From the NCBI GenBank assembly GCA_005502775.1, contig SCNI01000001.1, positions 62,001 through 126,000 of the forward strand: 64,000 nt of DNA, read 5' to 3'. The notes under the pieces were generated by a model. That model worked only from the letters and a program-made list of their open reading frames with translations. It was not told the DNA's origin and made no database searches. Position 1 is the stretch's first letter. Every line of letters starts with the position of its first letter. This stretch comes from Microbacteriaceae bacterium 3FA27C10. GTDB taxonomy: Bacteria > Actinomycetota > Actinomycetes > Actinomycetales > Microbacteriaceae. Positions 53,731 through 61,494 of the stretch are shown piece by piece. The translations under genes and the position numbers were made by a program.

Positions 53731-54354
53731 TCAGGCGGTCATGTCCCCGGTCGCCGGGCGGAGCCCGGTGGGGCCGTAGTGCAGAATCAGCACCCCTTTC
53801 TCCGTGCTCACGGCGGGCTCCAGCAGTTCGAGGCTGGCCGGTTCGCCCTCGGCGGGGAACAGCCGCTTACCGGCACCGAGCACGATCGGGTACACCCAGA
53901 GGTCCAGCCGGTCGAACAGGCCCTGCGCCACGAGGGTGCGGGCGAAGTCGATGCTGCCGATCACGTGGATCTCGTTGTGCCGTTCGCGCAGTCCCGCGAT
54001 CTCGGCCGCCAGCTCGCTGCCCAGCAGGTGGGAGTTGTTCCAGGAGAGGTCCGGCGCGCCGCGGGAGGCGACGTACTTCGGCATGGCGTTGAAGGGCTCG
54101 CCGATCGCACTCTCGGGACCCTCGAGCTGATGAGGCCAATAGCCCGCGAAGATGTCGTAGGTGCGGCGGCCGAGCAGGAGGGCGTCCATCCGACCGATTC
54201 CCTGCATCACCTCGGCCCCGACGGCTTCGTCCATCACGGGTGCCTGCCAGCCGCCGAAGGTGAACCCGCCGCTCGTGTCCTCCTCCGGGCCGCCCGGCGC
54301 CTGCATCACTCCGTCGAGCGTACTGAAGAGGTCGATCTCGATGCGTCCCGGCAT
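53731..54354 (-). CDS. Dihydrofolate reductase family protein (RibD C-terminal-like)
   Basis: 207-aa NADPH-binding-fold protein of the YwjB/YyaP group, not true DHFR. Typical segments are FSTLDGVMQAPGG, DALLLGRRTYDIFAGYWP and IHVIGSIDFARTLVAQGL. GAAGGAG precedes the ATG at 54354. Its reaction is unknown; such proteins are common accessory genes in soil actinobacteria. It ends 6 nt from the convergent acidic-protein gene. Confidence 0.85.
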   Translation of the reverse strand: MPGRIEIDLFSTLDGVMQAPGGPEEDTSGGFTFGGWQAPVMDEAVGAEVMQGIGRMDALLLGRRTYDIFAGYWPHQLEGPESAIGEPFNAMPKYVASRGAPDLSWNNSHLLGSELAAEIAGLRERHNEIHVIGSIDFARTLVAQGLFDRLDLWVYPIVLGAGKRLFPAEGEPASLELLEPAVSTEKGVLILHYGPTGLRPATGDMTA

Positions 54355-54537
54355 GGTGTCTCCTTCGACGTGCGGTGTGTCCCGCGGTTCGCGGTCTGGC
54401 GTCGCATCAGAAGCGCACCCGCCTGTCCAACCTCGCAAGCACGCCCGCCCTTGTCAATGATGCGGGCTGCGGTGAGCCGGCCCGCCTGATGCTGCCCGAC
54501 GGAGTCGTCCTCGACGCGGGCGCGCTCTGAGCGCAGT
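54355..54537. other. Gene-free stretch beside the VOC remnant
   Basis: About 180 nt with no gene I can support. A short plus-strand reading (LMLPDGVVLDAGAL, stop at about 54530) looks like a protein end but has no traceable family. With the adjoining VOC remnant it forms a 400-nt zone of probable gene debris. Confidence 0.35.
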
Positions 54538-54633
54538 TCATCCGGCCGCGCGGGAGAACAGGTTCACGAGGGCGCCGTCGGGGTCACGGAACAGGGTCGA
54601 GCGGTTGATGACGCGGATGGATGCGAACTCCAT
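54538..54633 (-). pseudogene. Internally deleted VOC (glyoxalase) gene
   Basis: A 31-codon frame joins a typical VOC start (MEFASIRVI) directly to a typical VOC end (STLFRDPDGALVNLF). The roughly 90 residues between are gone, and the frame is kept. The ribosome site GAAAGG before the ATG survives. The product cannot fold as a VOC protein. Confidence 0.65.
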
Positions 54634-54755
54634 GATCGTCCTTTCGGGCCGCCGACTTTCCCTGCGCGACCAGTCTGGGCCGTACCCCCGAGAGCGGCCG
54701 GCGCGAATGCGTCAAGGACGGTGACTCGGGCTCGATGTCGTGGCATGCTGTGCGC

Positions 54756-55109
54756 ATGGAGCGCGTGCAGGGAATCGGCGGCTATTTCGTGCGGGCGAAC
54801 GACCCCGAGGCACTGACGGCGTGGTACCGCGACTGCCTCGGCCTGGATGCCGACGAGCACGGGCTCTGGCACCCGGGTGCCGGGCCCACCGTCTTCGCCG
54901 CCTTCGAGGCGGGCACCGACTACTTCGGGCGCTCCGAGCAGCAGGTGATGCTCAATTTCCGCGTGACCGACCTCGAGGCGATGCTCGCCCAGTTGCGCGC
55001 CGCCGGGGCCCAGGTGGCCGCGGAGACGCAGGAGATGGCGGGCGTCGGCCGCTTCGGCTGGGTCACCGACCCCGAGGGAAACCGCATCGAGCTCTGGCAG
55101 CAGGCCTGA
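54756..55109 (+). CDS. VOC family protein (glyoxalase/bleomycin resistance-like)
   Basis: 117-aa single-module VOC protein: GYFVRANDPEALTAWYRDCLGL at the start and TDPEGNRIELWQ at the end. CATGCT lies 6 nt before the ATG, so it is probably leaderless. Substrate unknown. It precedes a second VOC-like gene by 22 nt, so they may be co-transcribed. Confidence 0.85.
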   Translation: MERVQGIGGYFVRANDPEALTAWYRDCLGLDADEHGLWHPGAGPTVFAAFEAGTDYFGRSEQQVMLNFRVTDLEAMLAQLRAAGAQVAAETQEMAGVGRFGWVTDPEGNRIELWQQA

Positions 55110-55131
55110 GCGTGGAGTCAGGACGGCACGC

Positions 55132-55569
55132 ATGACGACGACGTGGTCGATCACGGTCGACTGCGCGGCGCCGCGCGTGCTCGCCGAGTTCTGGAAGACG
55201 GCGCTCGGCTACACGGATGCGCCGCCGCCCGCCGGCTTCGAGAGCTGGACGGCATGGTTTCTCTGGTGCGAGGTGCCCGAGTCGGAGTGGGACGACGGGG
55301 CGACCATCGTCGACCCCGACGGCATCCGTCCGCAGCTCTGCTTCCTCGTCGTTCCCGAGGCGAAGCGCGCGAAGAACCGCCTGCACCTCGACCTGAAGGT
55401 GAGCGGTGGCCGGGCCGAGCCCGCCGAGGTGCGAACGCCGCGCATCCGGAGCACCGTCGCCGCGCTCACCGCCGCCGGCGCGCGCACCCTCGAGGAGCAC
55501 CGGATGCACGGCGAACTCGATCACGTCGTGCTGGCCGACCCGGAGGGCAACGAGTTCTGCGTGGTGTGA
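55132..55569 (+). CDS. VOC-like (glyoxalase_6 type) protein
   Basis: 145-aa protein of the glyoxalase-like group whose members begin with WSITVDCAAPRVLAEFWKTALGY and end LADPEGNEFCVV. The central WFLWCEVPE and RLHLDLKV strands fit that group. No known substrate. Probably in an operon with the preceding VOC gene. Confidence 0.85.
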   Translation: MTTTWSITVDCAAPRVLAEFWKTALGYTDAPPPAGFESWTAWFLWCEVPESEWDDGATIVDPDGIRPQLCFLVVPEAKRAKNRLHLDLKVSGGRAEPAEVRTPRIRSTVAALTAAGARTLEEHRMHGELDHVVLADPEGNEFCVV

Positions 55570-55602
55570 GGCAGGTCCGGTGACCGAAAAGGGGATGAAT
55601 CG

Positions 55603-55953
55603 TCAGGCCCGCAGGATCGACGCCATCTTCTTGCCCCGCGCCACCTCGTCGACGAGCTTGTCCAGGTAGCGGATCCTCTGCATCAGCGGGTCGTCGATCT
55701 CCTCCACCCGGATGCCGCAGATGAGGCCGGTGATGAGCGTGGCGTTCGGATTGAACGCCGGCGCCTGGGCGAAGAAGGTTCTCAGATCGACCTCCTCGGC
55801 GATCACTCGCTCGAGGCCGGCCTGGTCGTAGCCCGTCAGCCACTCGACGACCTGGTCGACCTCGGCCTCGCTGTGCCCCTTGCGCTCGACCTTCTTCACG
55901 TACAGGGCGTGGATGGCCGCGAAGCTGGTACCGAAGATGCGGTGCTCGGTCAT
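55603..55953 (-). CDS. DUF2200 family protein
   Basis: 116-aa cytosolic protein. The typical start RIFGTSFAAIHALYVKKVERKGHS and the segment LITGLICGIRVEEIDDPLMQRIRYLDKLVDE identify the family, whose function is unknown. A GAGGTGAAGGGAGAG stretch precedes the ATG. It stands alone between the VOC pair and the MATE transporter. Confidence 0.85.
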   Translation of the reverse strand: MTEHRIFGTSFAAIHALYVKKVERKGHSEAEVDQVVEWLTGYDQAGLERVIAEEVDLRTFFAQAPAFNPNATLITGLICGIRVEEIDDPLMQRIRYLDKLVDEVARGKKMASILRA

Positions 55954-56014
55954 CGATCTCTCCCTTCACCTCCACGGTACCGGCGATCCGCGGTCGCGGG
56001 CTACGCCGGCGCCC

Positions 56015-57508
56015 CTACGCGGCCTGCTCGAGGGCCTCCTCGGCGCGCTCCGGCGAACCCTCGGTGAGGCCTCGCTCGATCGCCCGGCGCGAGGTGAGCC
56101 ACAGCACGATCCCGATCACGAACACGAGCCCCTCCGAGACCGTGAGCGCCCAGATGATGCCCCCGAGCCCGAACCAGAGCTTTCCGAGCAGCACGATCGG
56201 AATGAACAGCACCCCTTGCGCCATCGACATCGCGATGGCCGGCACGGCCCGCCCGGTGGCCTGGAAGAGCGAGGTGAGCAGACCCGTGAACCCGTTCACG
56301 ATCATCGCGACGAGCTGGGCGGCCAGCACGGTCACCCCGATGGCGAGCACCGAGGAGTCGCTCGAGAACGCCGAGAACACCGGCTCGCGGAACGCGAACA
56401 CCGCCACCCCGAACAGCAGCGAGATGCCTCCCACCACCAGTGCGGATGCCCGCACCGCGGAACCGAGACGCACCCGGTCACCCTTGCCGTAGGCGTAGGC
56501 GAGCAACGGCAGCACCCCGAGGGTGACGCCCATCACGAGGAACTCGGGCACCTGCGCGATGCGCACCGCCACGCCCATCGCCGCCAGAGCGCTGTCGCCA
56601 TAGGCGGCGGCGAGGTTGTTGAGCACGAGCGAGGTGACGATGAGAAAGGATGCCTGCAGCAGCTCGCCGACGCCCACCCCGAACACGGGTTTCAGCACGG
56701 CGGGCGACAAGGTGAACCAGCGTGGTGCGAGGCTCACGTTCTCGCTGTGGCGCTGCAGCCACACCACGAAGTAGATCACCACGGCGAGGTTCGACAGCCC
56801 CATCGCGAGGGCCGCGCCGCCCACTCCCCAGTTGAGCACCAGGATGAACAGCACGTCGAAGAGCACGTTCGCCACCGTGGAGCCGATGAGCCCCACCATC
56901 ACCTGGCGGGCCGCGCCCTCGGCGCGCACGATCTGCTCGAGGCAGAAGGCCGCGGCGAGCACGGGGACGAAGGCCAGCATGACCCCCACGTAGGCGCTCG
57001 TGGCGGGCACGGCCGGAGCATCCGCGCCCAGCAGGCCGACGAGCGGGCCGAGCAGCAGCAGGCCGATGCCGCCGAGCACGGCGCCCGTGATCACCGCACC
57101 CCAGAGGGCGAACGACGAGACGCGCTTGATCTCGCCCGAGGCCCCCGGATCGTGCTCGGATGCGCCGAGGAGCCGGGAGATGAGTGCCCCGCCGCCGACG
57201 CCGAACACCCCGCCCACGGCCATCACGAGGCCGAGCAGCGGTGTGCCGAAGGTGATGGCGGCGAGGAGCGAGGAGTCGTGCAAGGAACCGACGAAGCCGG
57301 CGTTCATGACGTTGTAGACGGCGCCCACGATCATCGCGGCGGCCATCGGCACGCAGAGATGCACGAGGGCGCGGAGGATCGGTGCGGCCGAGAGGTACCA
57401 GCGGTTGGTGCCGACGGCGTCGGGCGCCGCGCCGGAGGGGCTCGTGACGCTCGTGGCGTCGGCGTCGGCGTCGGGGTCGGGGTCGGTGTTGGGGGTCGTG
57501 GTGCTCAT
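56015..57508 (-). CDS. MATE family multidrug/sodium antiporter
   Basis: 497-aa efflux protein with twelve predicted helices. The N-terminal 35 residues are a soluble Asp/Ala-rich head (DPDPDADADA, from a GTCGGC-type DNA repeat at about 57455-57485). Helix 1 onward (LVHLCVPMAAAMIVGAVYNVMNAGFVG) is typical MATE. GGAAAGGAG precedes the ATG. It follows the marR gene by 98 nt on the same strand, so MarR most likely controls export of its own inducer. Confidence 0.9.
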   Translation of the reverse strand: MSTTTPNTDPDPDADADATSVTSPSGAAPDAVGTNRWYLSAAPILRALVHLCVPMAAAMIVGAVYNVMNAGFVGSLHDSSLLAAITFGTPLLGLVMAVGGVFGVGGGALISRLLGASEHDPGASGEIKRVSSFALWGAVITGAVLGGIGLLLLGPLVGLLGADAPAVPATSAYVGVMLAFVPVLAAAFCLEQIVRAEGAARQVMVGLIGSTVANVLFDVLFILVLNWGVGGAALAMGLSNLAVVIYFVVWLQRHSENVSLAPRWFTLSPAVLKPVFGVGVGELLQASFLIVTSLVLNNLAAAYGDSALAAMGVAVRIAQVPEFLVMGVTLGVLPLLAYAYGKGDRVRLGSAVRASALVVGGISLLFGVAVFAFREPVFSAFSSDSSVLAIGVTVLAAQLVAMIVNGFTGLLTSLFQATGRAVPAIAMSMAQGVLFIPIVLLGKLWFGLGGIIWALTVSEGLVFVIGIVLWLTSRRAIERGLTEGSPERAEEALEQAA

Positions 57509-57606
57509 GACTGCTCCTTTCCGGGCAGGCTCGAGCGCGCGCCGACGGGAGCCGGCACGGCAGAGGGAGAGTGAAGGGTGTGAAGTGTGGGCGCGCCCCG
57601 CTGCGG

Positions 57607-58050
57607 CTAGCGCGTGGGGCGGGGCAGTTCCGCGGTGACTTTCACGAGCAGGGCGTGGAGCGCATCCCGTTCCTGCTGGTCGAGAGGAGCCAGGATGCTC
57701 TCCTCGGTTCCGGCCATCGCCTCGTCGAACCCGGCGATGAGCTCGGCGCCGGCCGGGGTGGCGTAGACGCGCTTGCTGCGCTCGTTGCCCTCCTCGGTTC
57801 GGCGCTCGACGAGACCCCGGCGTTCGAGCCCCTGCAGGAGGCTCGACACGCTCGCGGCGGTCGTGCGGGTCATCTGCGCGATGTCGCGCTGGATGGAACC
57901 GGGGTTCTGCACCAGGAATCCGAGAGCGAAAGCCTGCTCGTGCGTGAGTTCGCGCTCCCGGATCCAGTCCTCGGCGGCTTTGCGCTGAGCCCAGCCGATC
58001 CAGCGCAGGAGCTCCAGGCTGGTGGTGAAGTCGATCTCCGGTTCGTCCAT
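57607..58050 (-). CDS. MarR family transcriptional regulator
   Basis: 147-aa winged-helix repressor. The fold is readable from LTHEQAFALGFLVQNPGSIQRDIA through TAASVSSLLQGLERRGLVERR to the wing RSKRVYATPAG. The chosen ATG lies 7 nt after an excellent promoter (TTGACA, 17 nt, TAGAGT), so the message is leaderless. The promoter contains an AGAACTC/GAGTTCT inverted repeat, the probable autoregulatory operator. Confidence 0.9.
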   Translation of the reverse strand: MDEPEIDFTTSLELLRWIGWAQRKAAEDWIRERELTHEQAFALGFLVQNPGSIQRDIAQMTRTTAASVSSLLQGLERRGLVERRTEEGNERSKRVYATPAGAELIAGFDEAMAGTEESILAPLDQQERDALHALLVKVTAELPRPTR

Positions 58051-58054
58051 GTTC

Positions 58055-58086
58055 AGAACTCTAACTGTTTGAGTTCTAACTGTCAA
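58055..58086 (-). promoter_or_regulatory. marR promoter with embedded operator
   Basis: Minus strand: TTGACA (58086-58081), 17-nt spacer, TAGAGT (58063-58058), then 7 nt to the ATG. Inverted repeat AGAACTC/GAGTTCT (58055-58061 and 58071-58077) overlaps spacer, -10 and start site. ACAGTTAGA is also repeated directly at a 15-nt step. Confidence 0.75.
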
Positions 58087-58125
58087 TCGGGGAGTCTTGT
58101 CCCACGCACCTGGGTCACCAGCACG

Positions 58126-58964
58126 CTACGGAGTCGTCTCGAGCGCTTGCAGGCCGGCGACCCGCAGAAGATCGAGTCTGGCCTCATCCCCCGACCCGGG
58201 CGCCACGGTGTAGACCACGATCCGCAGGTCGCCGCCCGGAACGGTCAGCACGTCGCAGTCGACCGTGATCGGCCCGACGACGGTGCGCGTCATCGTCTTG
58301 CGGCTCGAGCGATGCTCGGCCACCCGTGCCTGGGCCCAGCGTCGCTCGAAGTCGGGCGAGGTGGCACGAAGACGGGCCACGAGCTGGGTGAGCGAGGTAT
58401 CCCGGGGATAGCGGCCGACGGCGGCGCGGAGGTCGGCCACGAGGTCGCTCGCGAACTCCTCCTCGTGCTCGGCGCTGTACTCGACGCCGTCGTGACCCGA
58501 AGTGAAGTGGCGCCACACCAGGTTGCGCTCGAGGCCCACGCGCGAGGAGGGGTCTCCTGTCAGCGCAGCCCAGAGCGGGTTCCAGAGCAGGATGTCGTGA
58601 GTGGCCGAGAACACCGCGAGCGGCACGTCGCCGAGGCGGTCGACGAGGCGCTGCACCCCCGGCGTGATGTGCTGCGGAACGACGCCCGGACCGGGCGCGG
58701 CGACGCCGGCGACGCGGTAGAGATGGTCGCGCTCGTCTTCGGTGAGACGCAGAGCGAGGGCCAGCGCGCGCAGCATCTGCGGCGATGGGTCGCAGCCCGG
58801 CCCTGTTCGAGGCGCACGATGTAGTCGACGCTCACGCCGGCGAGGGCCGCGAGCTCCTCCCGGCGGAGTCCGGCTGCGCGCCGGCCCGAACCGGCCGGCA
58901 ATCCGACCTCGGCCGGGGTCACGCGGTCGCGCCACGATCGCAGCACGGTGGCGAACTCGCTCAT
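58126..58964 (-). pseudogene. MmyB-type XRE regulator with a frameshift
   Basis: The gene reads from MSEFATVLRSWRDRVTPAEVGLP through the helix-turn-helix to RLEQGR, then the family continuation (DPSPQMLRALALALRLTEDERDHLY) is found one frame away, consistent with loss of one base at about 58793-58802. The rest, including the full MmyB-like ligand domain ending VVYTVAPGSGDEARL, is intact. GAGAGGAGG precedes the ATG. Either the gene has just died or the assembly has an error. It is divergent from an SDR gene. Confidence 0.75.
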
Positions 58965-59080
58965 GCGCGCCTCCTCTCGTCTCCATCCTCCCCCGGCGGG
59001 GCGGGATGGTCGTGGTACCCGTGGTCCCACCGTCGGCCGGGGCCTGGGTGCTGCGGCGGCACGCCCGCAGTCTTGGAGAC

Positions 59081-59761
59081 ATGACAACGACACTCATCAC
59101 CGGGGCCAACAAGAGCCTCGGACTCGAAACCGCCCGCCGCCTGATCGATGCCGGCCACACCGTCTATGCCGGGATGCGCGACCTCGCGAACGGCGACGCG
59201 GCCCGCGAGCTGGGTGCCCACCTCGTGCAGCTCGACGTCACCGACCAGGCCGGCGTCGACGCCGCGCTCGCCTCCCTGCCCGAGCTCGACGTGCTCGTGA
59301 ACAACGCGGGCGTCCTCGGCACCTCCTTCGGGGTCGACGACCTCTCTGCCGAGGCGATGCAGTCCGTGTTCGACACGAACGTGATCGGGGTCGTGCGGGT
59401 CACCCAGGCCGCGCTTCCCCTGCTCCGGCGGTCGGCGCATCCGGTGGTCGTCAACGTGGCCTCGGGTGTGGGCTGGCCGCGATTCCTGCGCAGTGAGGGC
59501 CGTGACGAGTTCCCGGTGCCCTCCGTACCGTACGCGGCGTCGAAGGCCGCCGTCATCGCCCTGACCGTGCAGTACGCGAAGAACCTGCCGTCGTTCCGCA
59601 TCAATGCGAGCGACCCCGGCTACACCGCGACCGACTTCAACCGGCACAGCGGCCACCAGACCGTGACCGAGGGAACGGATGCGACGGTCGCGCTCGCGCT
59701 CCTCGGCCCTGACGGCCCCACGGGCGAGTTCCACGACCGCTCGGGGCGCATCGACTACTGA
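59081..59761 (+). CDS. Short-chain dehydrogenase/reductase (SDR)
   Basis: 226-aa NAD(P)-dependent reductase. The cofactor loop is GANKSLG (about 8-14), followed by NNAGVLG, NVASG and the catalytic YAASK, then DPGYTATDFN. Such compact SDRs often reduce carbonyl compounds. A GGAG sits only 2 nt before the ATG, unusually close. It is divergent from the frameshifted XRE gene, so its normal control may be lost. Confidence 0.87.
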   Translation: MTTTLITGANKSLGLETARRLIDAGHTVYAGMRDLANGDAARELGAHLVQLDVTDQAGVDAALASLPELDVLVNNAGVLGTSFGVDDLSAEAMQSVFDTNVIGVVRVTQAALPLLRRSAHPVVVNVASGVGWPRFLRSEGRDEFPVPSVPYAASKAAVIALTVQYAKNLPSFRINASDPGYTATDFNRHSGHQTVTEGTDATVALALLGPDGPTGEFHDRSGRIDY

Positions 59762-59849
59762 GGGCGCAGCGCCGAGCCGCGGGGTCGGGCAGGCGAGGCA
59801 CCGGGCCGGGCAGCAGGGGTGCGGCGATCGGCCGGCCAGCCGGGCCGGG

Positions 59850-60704
59850 TCAGCTCGCCCGCGCGGGCAGCGCCCGGCGCACGAGGATGTCGCCGTAGTT
59901 CGCCCGCAGCCGGAGCTCCACCGTGCGCTCGGAGCCTTCGAGTCCCGATTCGGCGGTGAGCTCGTTGCGCACGATCCCCTGACGCGAGGCGGCGTCGATC
60001 CAGGCGGCGGTGCCCGCGGGCACGCCGACCTCGATGCCGGCGTACCCGTTCTCGAGGCGAACCGTGCCGCCCGTCACTTCGCGCAACCGGATCCCCCCGT
60101 GCGCCGTGCGCACCTCGACGTTGCCGCCTGCACGGTCGACACTCAGCGCGCCGGAGGTGCGCACGTCGATGTCGCCGTCGACCGCGCCGAGATCGATGGG
60201 GCCGTGGGAGCCGCGGATGCTCGCCCGCCCGGCCACGTGCCCGACCCGCAGCGACTGGTGGCCCGCGGTCGCATCGAGGTCGCCGGCCACCTCGTCGATC
60301 CCCACGTCGCCGTAAGGCGCCTTGAGCCGCAGCGCCCCGGTGCGTCCGGCGGTGATGGGGCCGTAGCTCGCCGTCAGGGCGCAGTCGCCGAGGGTGCCGC
60401 GGAGGCGCATACCGCCGTAGGCCGAGACGATCGTGGCCGTCGAGCCGCTGGGCAGGTCGATCCGGATGTCGACCGAGTCTCCCGGCCCGAAGAGGTTGAG
60501 GCGTTTCGGCACGGCGACCGTGACACGCCCGCCGTCGAAGCGCACCTCCGACTCCCGGGCGAGCGAGATGTCGCCGGCCCGCCCGGGGCGGCTCGGGGTG
60601 ACCTCGACGAGGGTGTCGCTGCGTTCGGTGGCGGTGACGTCGATGTCGCCCATTCCGACCGCGATGGAGAGGTCGATGGGGCGGGGGGTGTCGTAGCTCG
60701 GCAT
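59850..60704 (-). CDS. DUF4097 family beta-solenoid protein
   Basis: 284-aa protein made of repeated short beta strands with GxI/V-type turns (GDIDVTAT, YGDVGIDEVAGDLDAT, GPIDLGAVDGDIDVRT, YGDILVRR), the pattern of DUF4097 putative adhesin-like solenoids. No signal peptide is seen, so the adhesin label is doubtful here. AAGGAG lies about 11 nt before the ATG. It lies 74 nt downstream of the RHH gene on the same strand and is probably co-transcribed with it. Confidence 0.8.
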   Translation of the reverse strand: MPSYDTPRPIDLSIAVGMGDIDVTATERSDTLVEVTPSRPGRAGDISLARESEVRFDGGRVTVAVPKRLNLFGPGDSVDIRIDLPSGSTATIVSAYGGMRLRGTLGDCALTASYGPITAGRTGALRLKAPYGDVGIDEVAGDLDATAGHQSLRVGHVAGRASIRGSHGPIDLGAVDGDIDVRTSGALSVDRAGGNVEVRTAHGGIRLREVTGGTVRLENGYAGIEVGVPAGTAAWIDAASRQGIVRNELTAESGLEGSERTVELRLRANYGDILVRRALPARAS

Positions 60705-60778
60705 GATCGTTTTCTCCTTCGTGCGCGTGTTCTGGTTCGTGTGGTCGCCGGAGTTCCGGCGTGCTCGATCGCCCCCGC

Positions 60779-61306
60779 TCACCGCGCCCATCCGGTGAAG
60801 GTGTTGTTCGTCCGGGATTCGCGCTGGGCGGCCCGGCGCGACTTCGGCTCGAGAGAGCCTGCGATCGCCCGCACCAGCCAGGTGTTGAGCGAGAGCCCGT
60901 CGCTCGCCGCCGCCTTCTCGACCCGGGCCTTGAGCTGGTCGGGCAGGCGCAGCGTCGTGCGGGAGGTCGACGCGTCCTCGCGCGGTTCCTCCTCGGCCTC
61001 CACGGAGGCGAGCGGTGCGGTCTCGGCCTCCACCGTGGCCGATCGCTCCACGAACGCCGGCGGCGTGGCGACCGAGATCGCGAACTCCGGGTCGCGCCCG
61101 CGCAGCCGCACCTCGACCGAGCCGGGCGCGATCTCGCGGGTGATCTCCCCGGCGGCGTCGCTGAGCGCCTCGAGCAGCACGAGGCGCGTCGCCGCATCGA
61201 GCGACAGGCTCAGCTGCTCGGCGATCGCCCGGGTCTCGGCGCCGGCGCCCGACGCGGCGGAGGCGAGCTGCCGGCGGAGCTCGGTGACGTATCGTTCCAA
61301 ATCCAT
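60779..61306 (-). CDS. RHH-domain (HicB-like antitoxin) protein
   Basis: 175-aa protein. The N-terminal ~100 residues resemble no named domain. The C-terminal part (about 115-155: RTTLRLPDQLKARVEKAAASDG, then SLNTWLVRAIAGSL) is a ribbon-helix-helix like that of HicB antitoxins. No HicA toxin is adjacent; the downstream gene is DUF4097. CATAGT lies 6 nt before the ATG (leaderless), flanked by TGACACCA repeats that it probably binds itself. Confidence 0.8.
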   Translation of the reverse strand: MDLERYVTELRRQLASAASGAGAETRAIAEQLSLSLDAATRLVLLEALSDAAGEITREIAPGSVEVRLRGRDPEFAISVATPPAFVERSATVEAETAPLASVEAEEEPREDASTSRTTLRLPDQLKARVEKAAASDGLSLNTWLVRAIAGSLEPKSRRAAQRESRTNNTFTGWAR

Positions 61307-61357
61307 GACACCACTATGACACCACTTCGACATCACGTCCAGCACCGAATGGTGTCA
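61306..61357. promoter_or_regulatory. Repeated operator at the RHH promoter
   Basis: TGACACCA occurs at 61306-61313 and 61317-61324 (11-bp step) and inverted, TGGTGTCA, at 61350-61357. The -10 box (61318-61313 on the minus strand) lies between the first two. Side-by-side half-sites at one helical turn fit RHH binding. Confidence 0.65.
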
Positions 61358-61370
61358 CCCGCATCGCACG

Positions 61371-61475
61371 AGCATCTCGGTCGAGCTGACGATCCTGACG
61401 GCCGATCGAGACTTCGGCCACCTCGCGAAGGCCCTCGGCGACGACAGGCTCAAGCAGGAGTACGTCCCCGAGTGA
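61371..61475 (+). pseudogene. C-terminal remnant of a PIN-domain toxin-like gene
   Basis: A plus-strand frame without a start ends ELTILTADRDFGHLAKALG..., then TGA at 61473-61475. The LTADRDFGHLA element is the last conserved Asp motif of PIN (VapC-type) ribonucleases. Only about 35 codons remain. It lies right behind the divergent RHH operator. Confidence 0.5.
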
Positions 61476-61494
61476 CCGCGGCGTTCAGGCCAGA

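Noticed and set aside
55880-57574. His/Glu/Gln-rich 564-codon frame opposite the MATE gene
   Set aside because: Composition is that of a reversed membrane protein gene; MATE is well supported.
60779-61306. Complete HicAB toxin-antitoxin pair
   Set aside because: Only the RHH part resembles HicB; no HicA-like ORF lies on either side.
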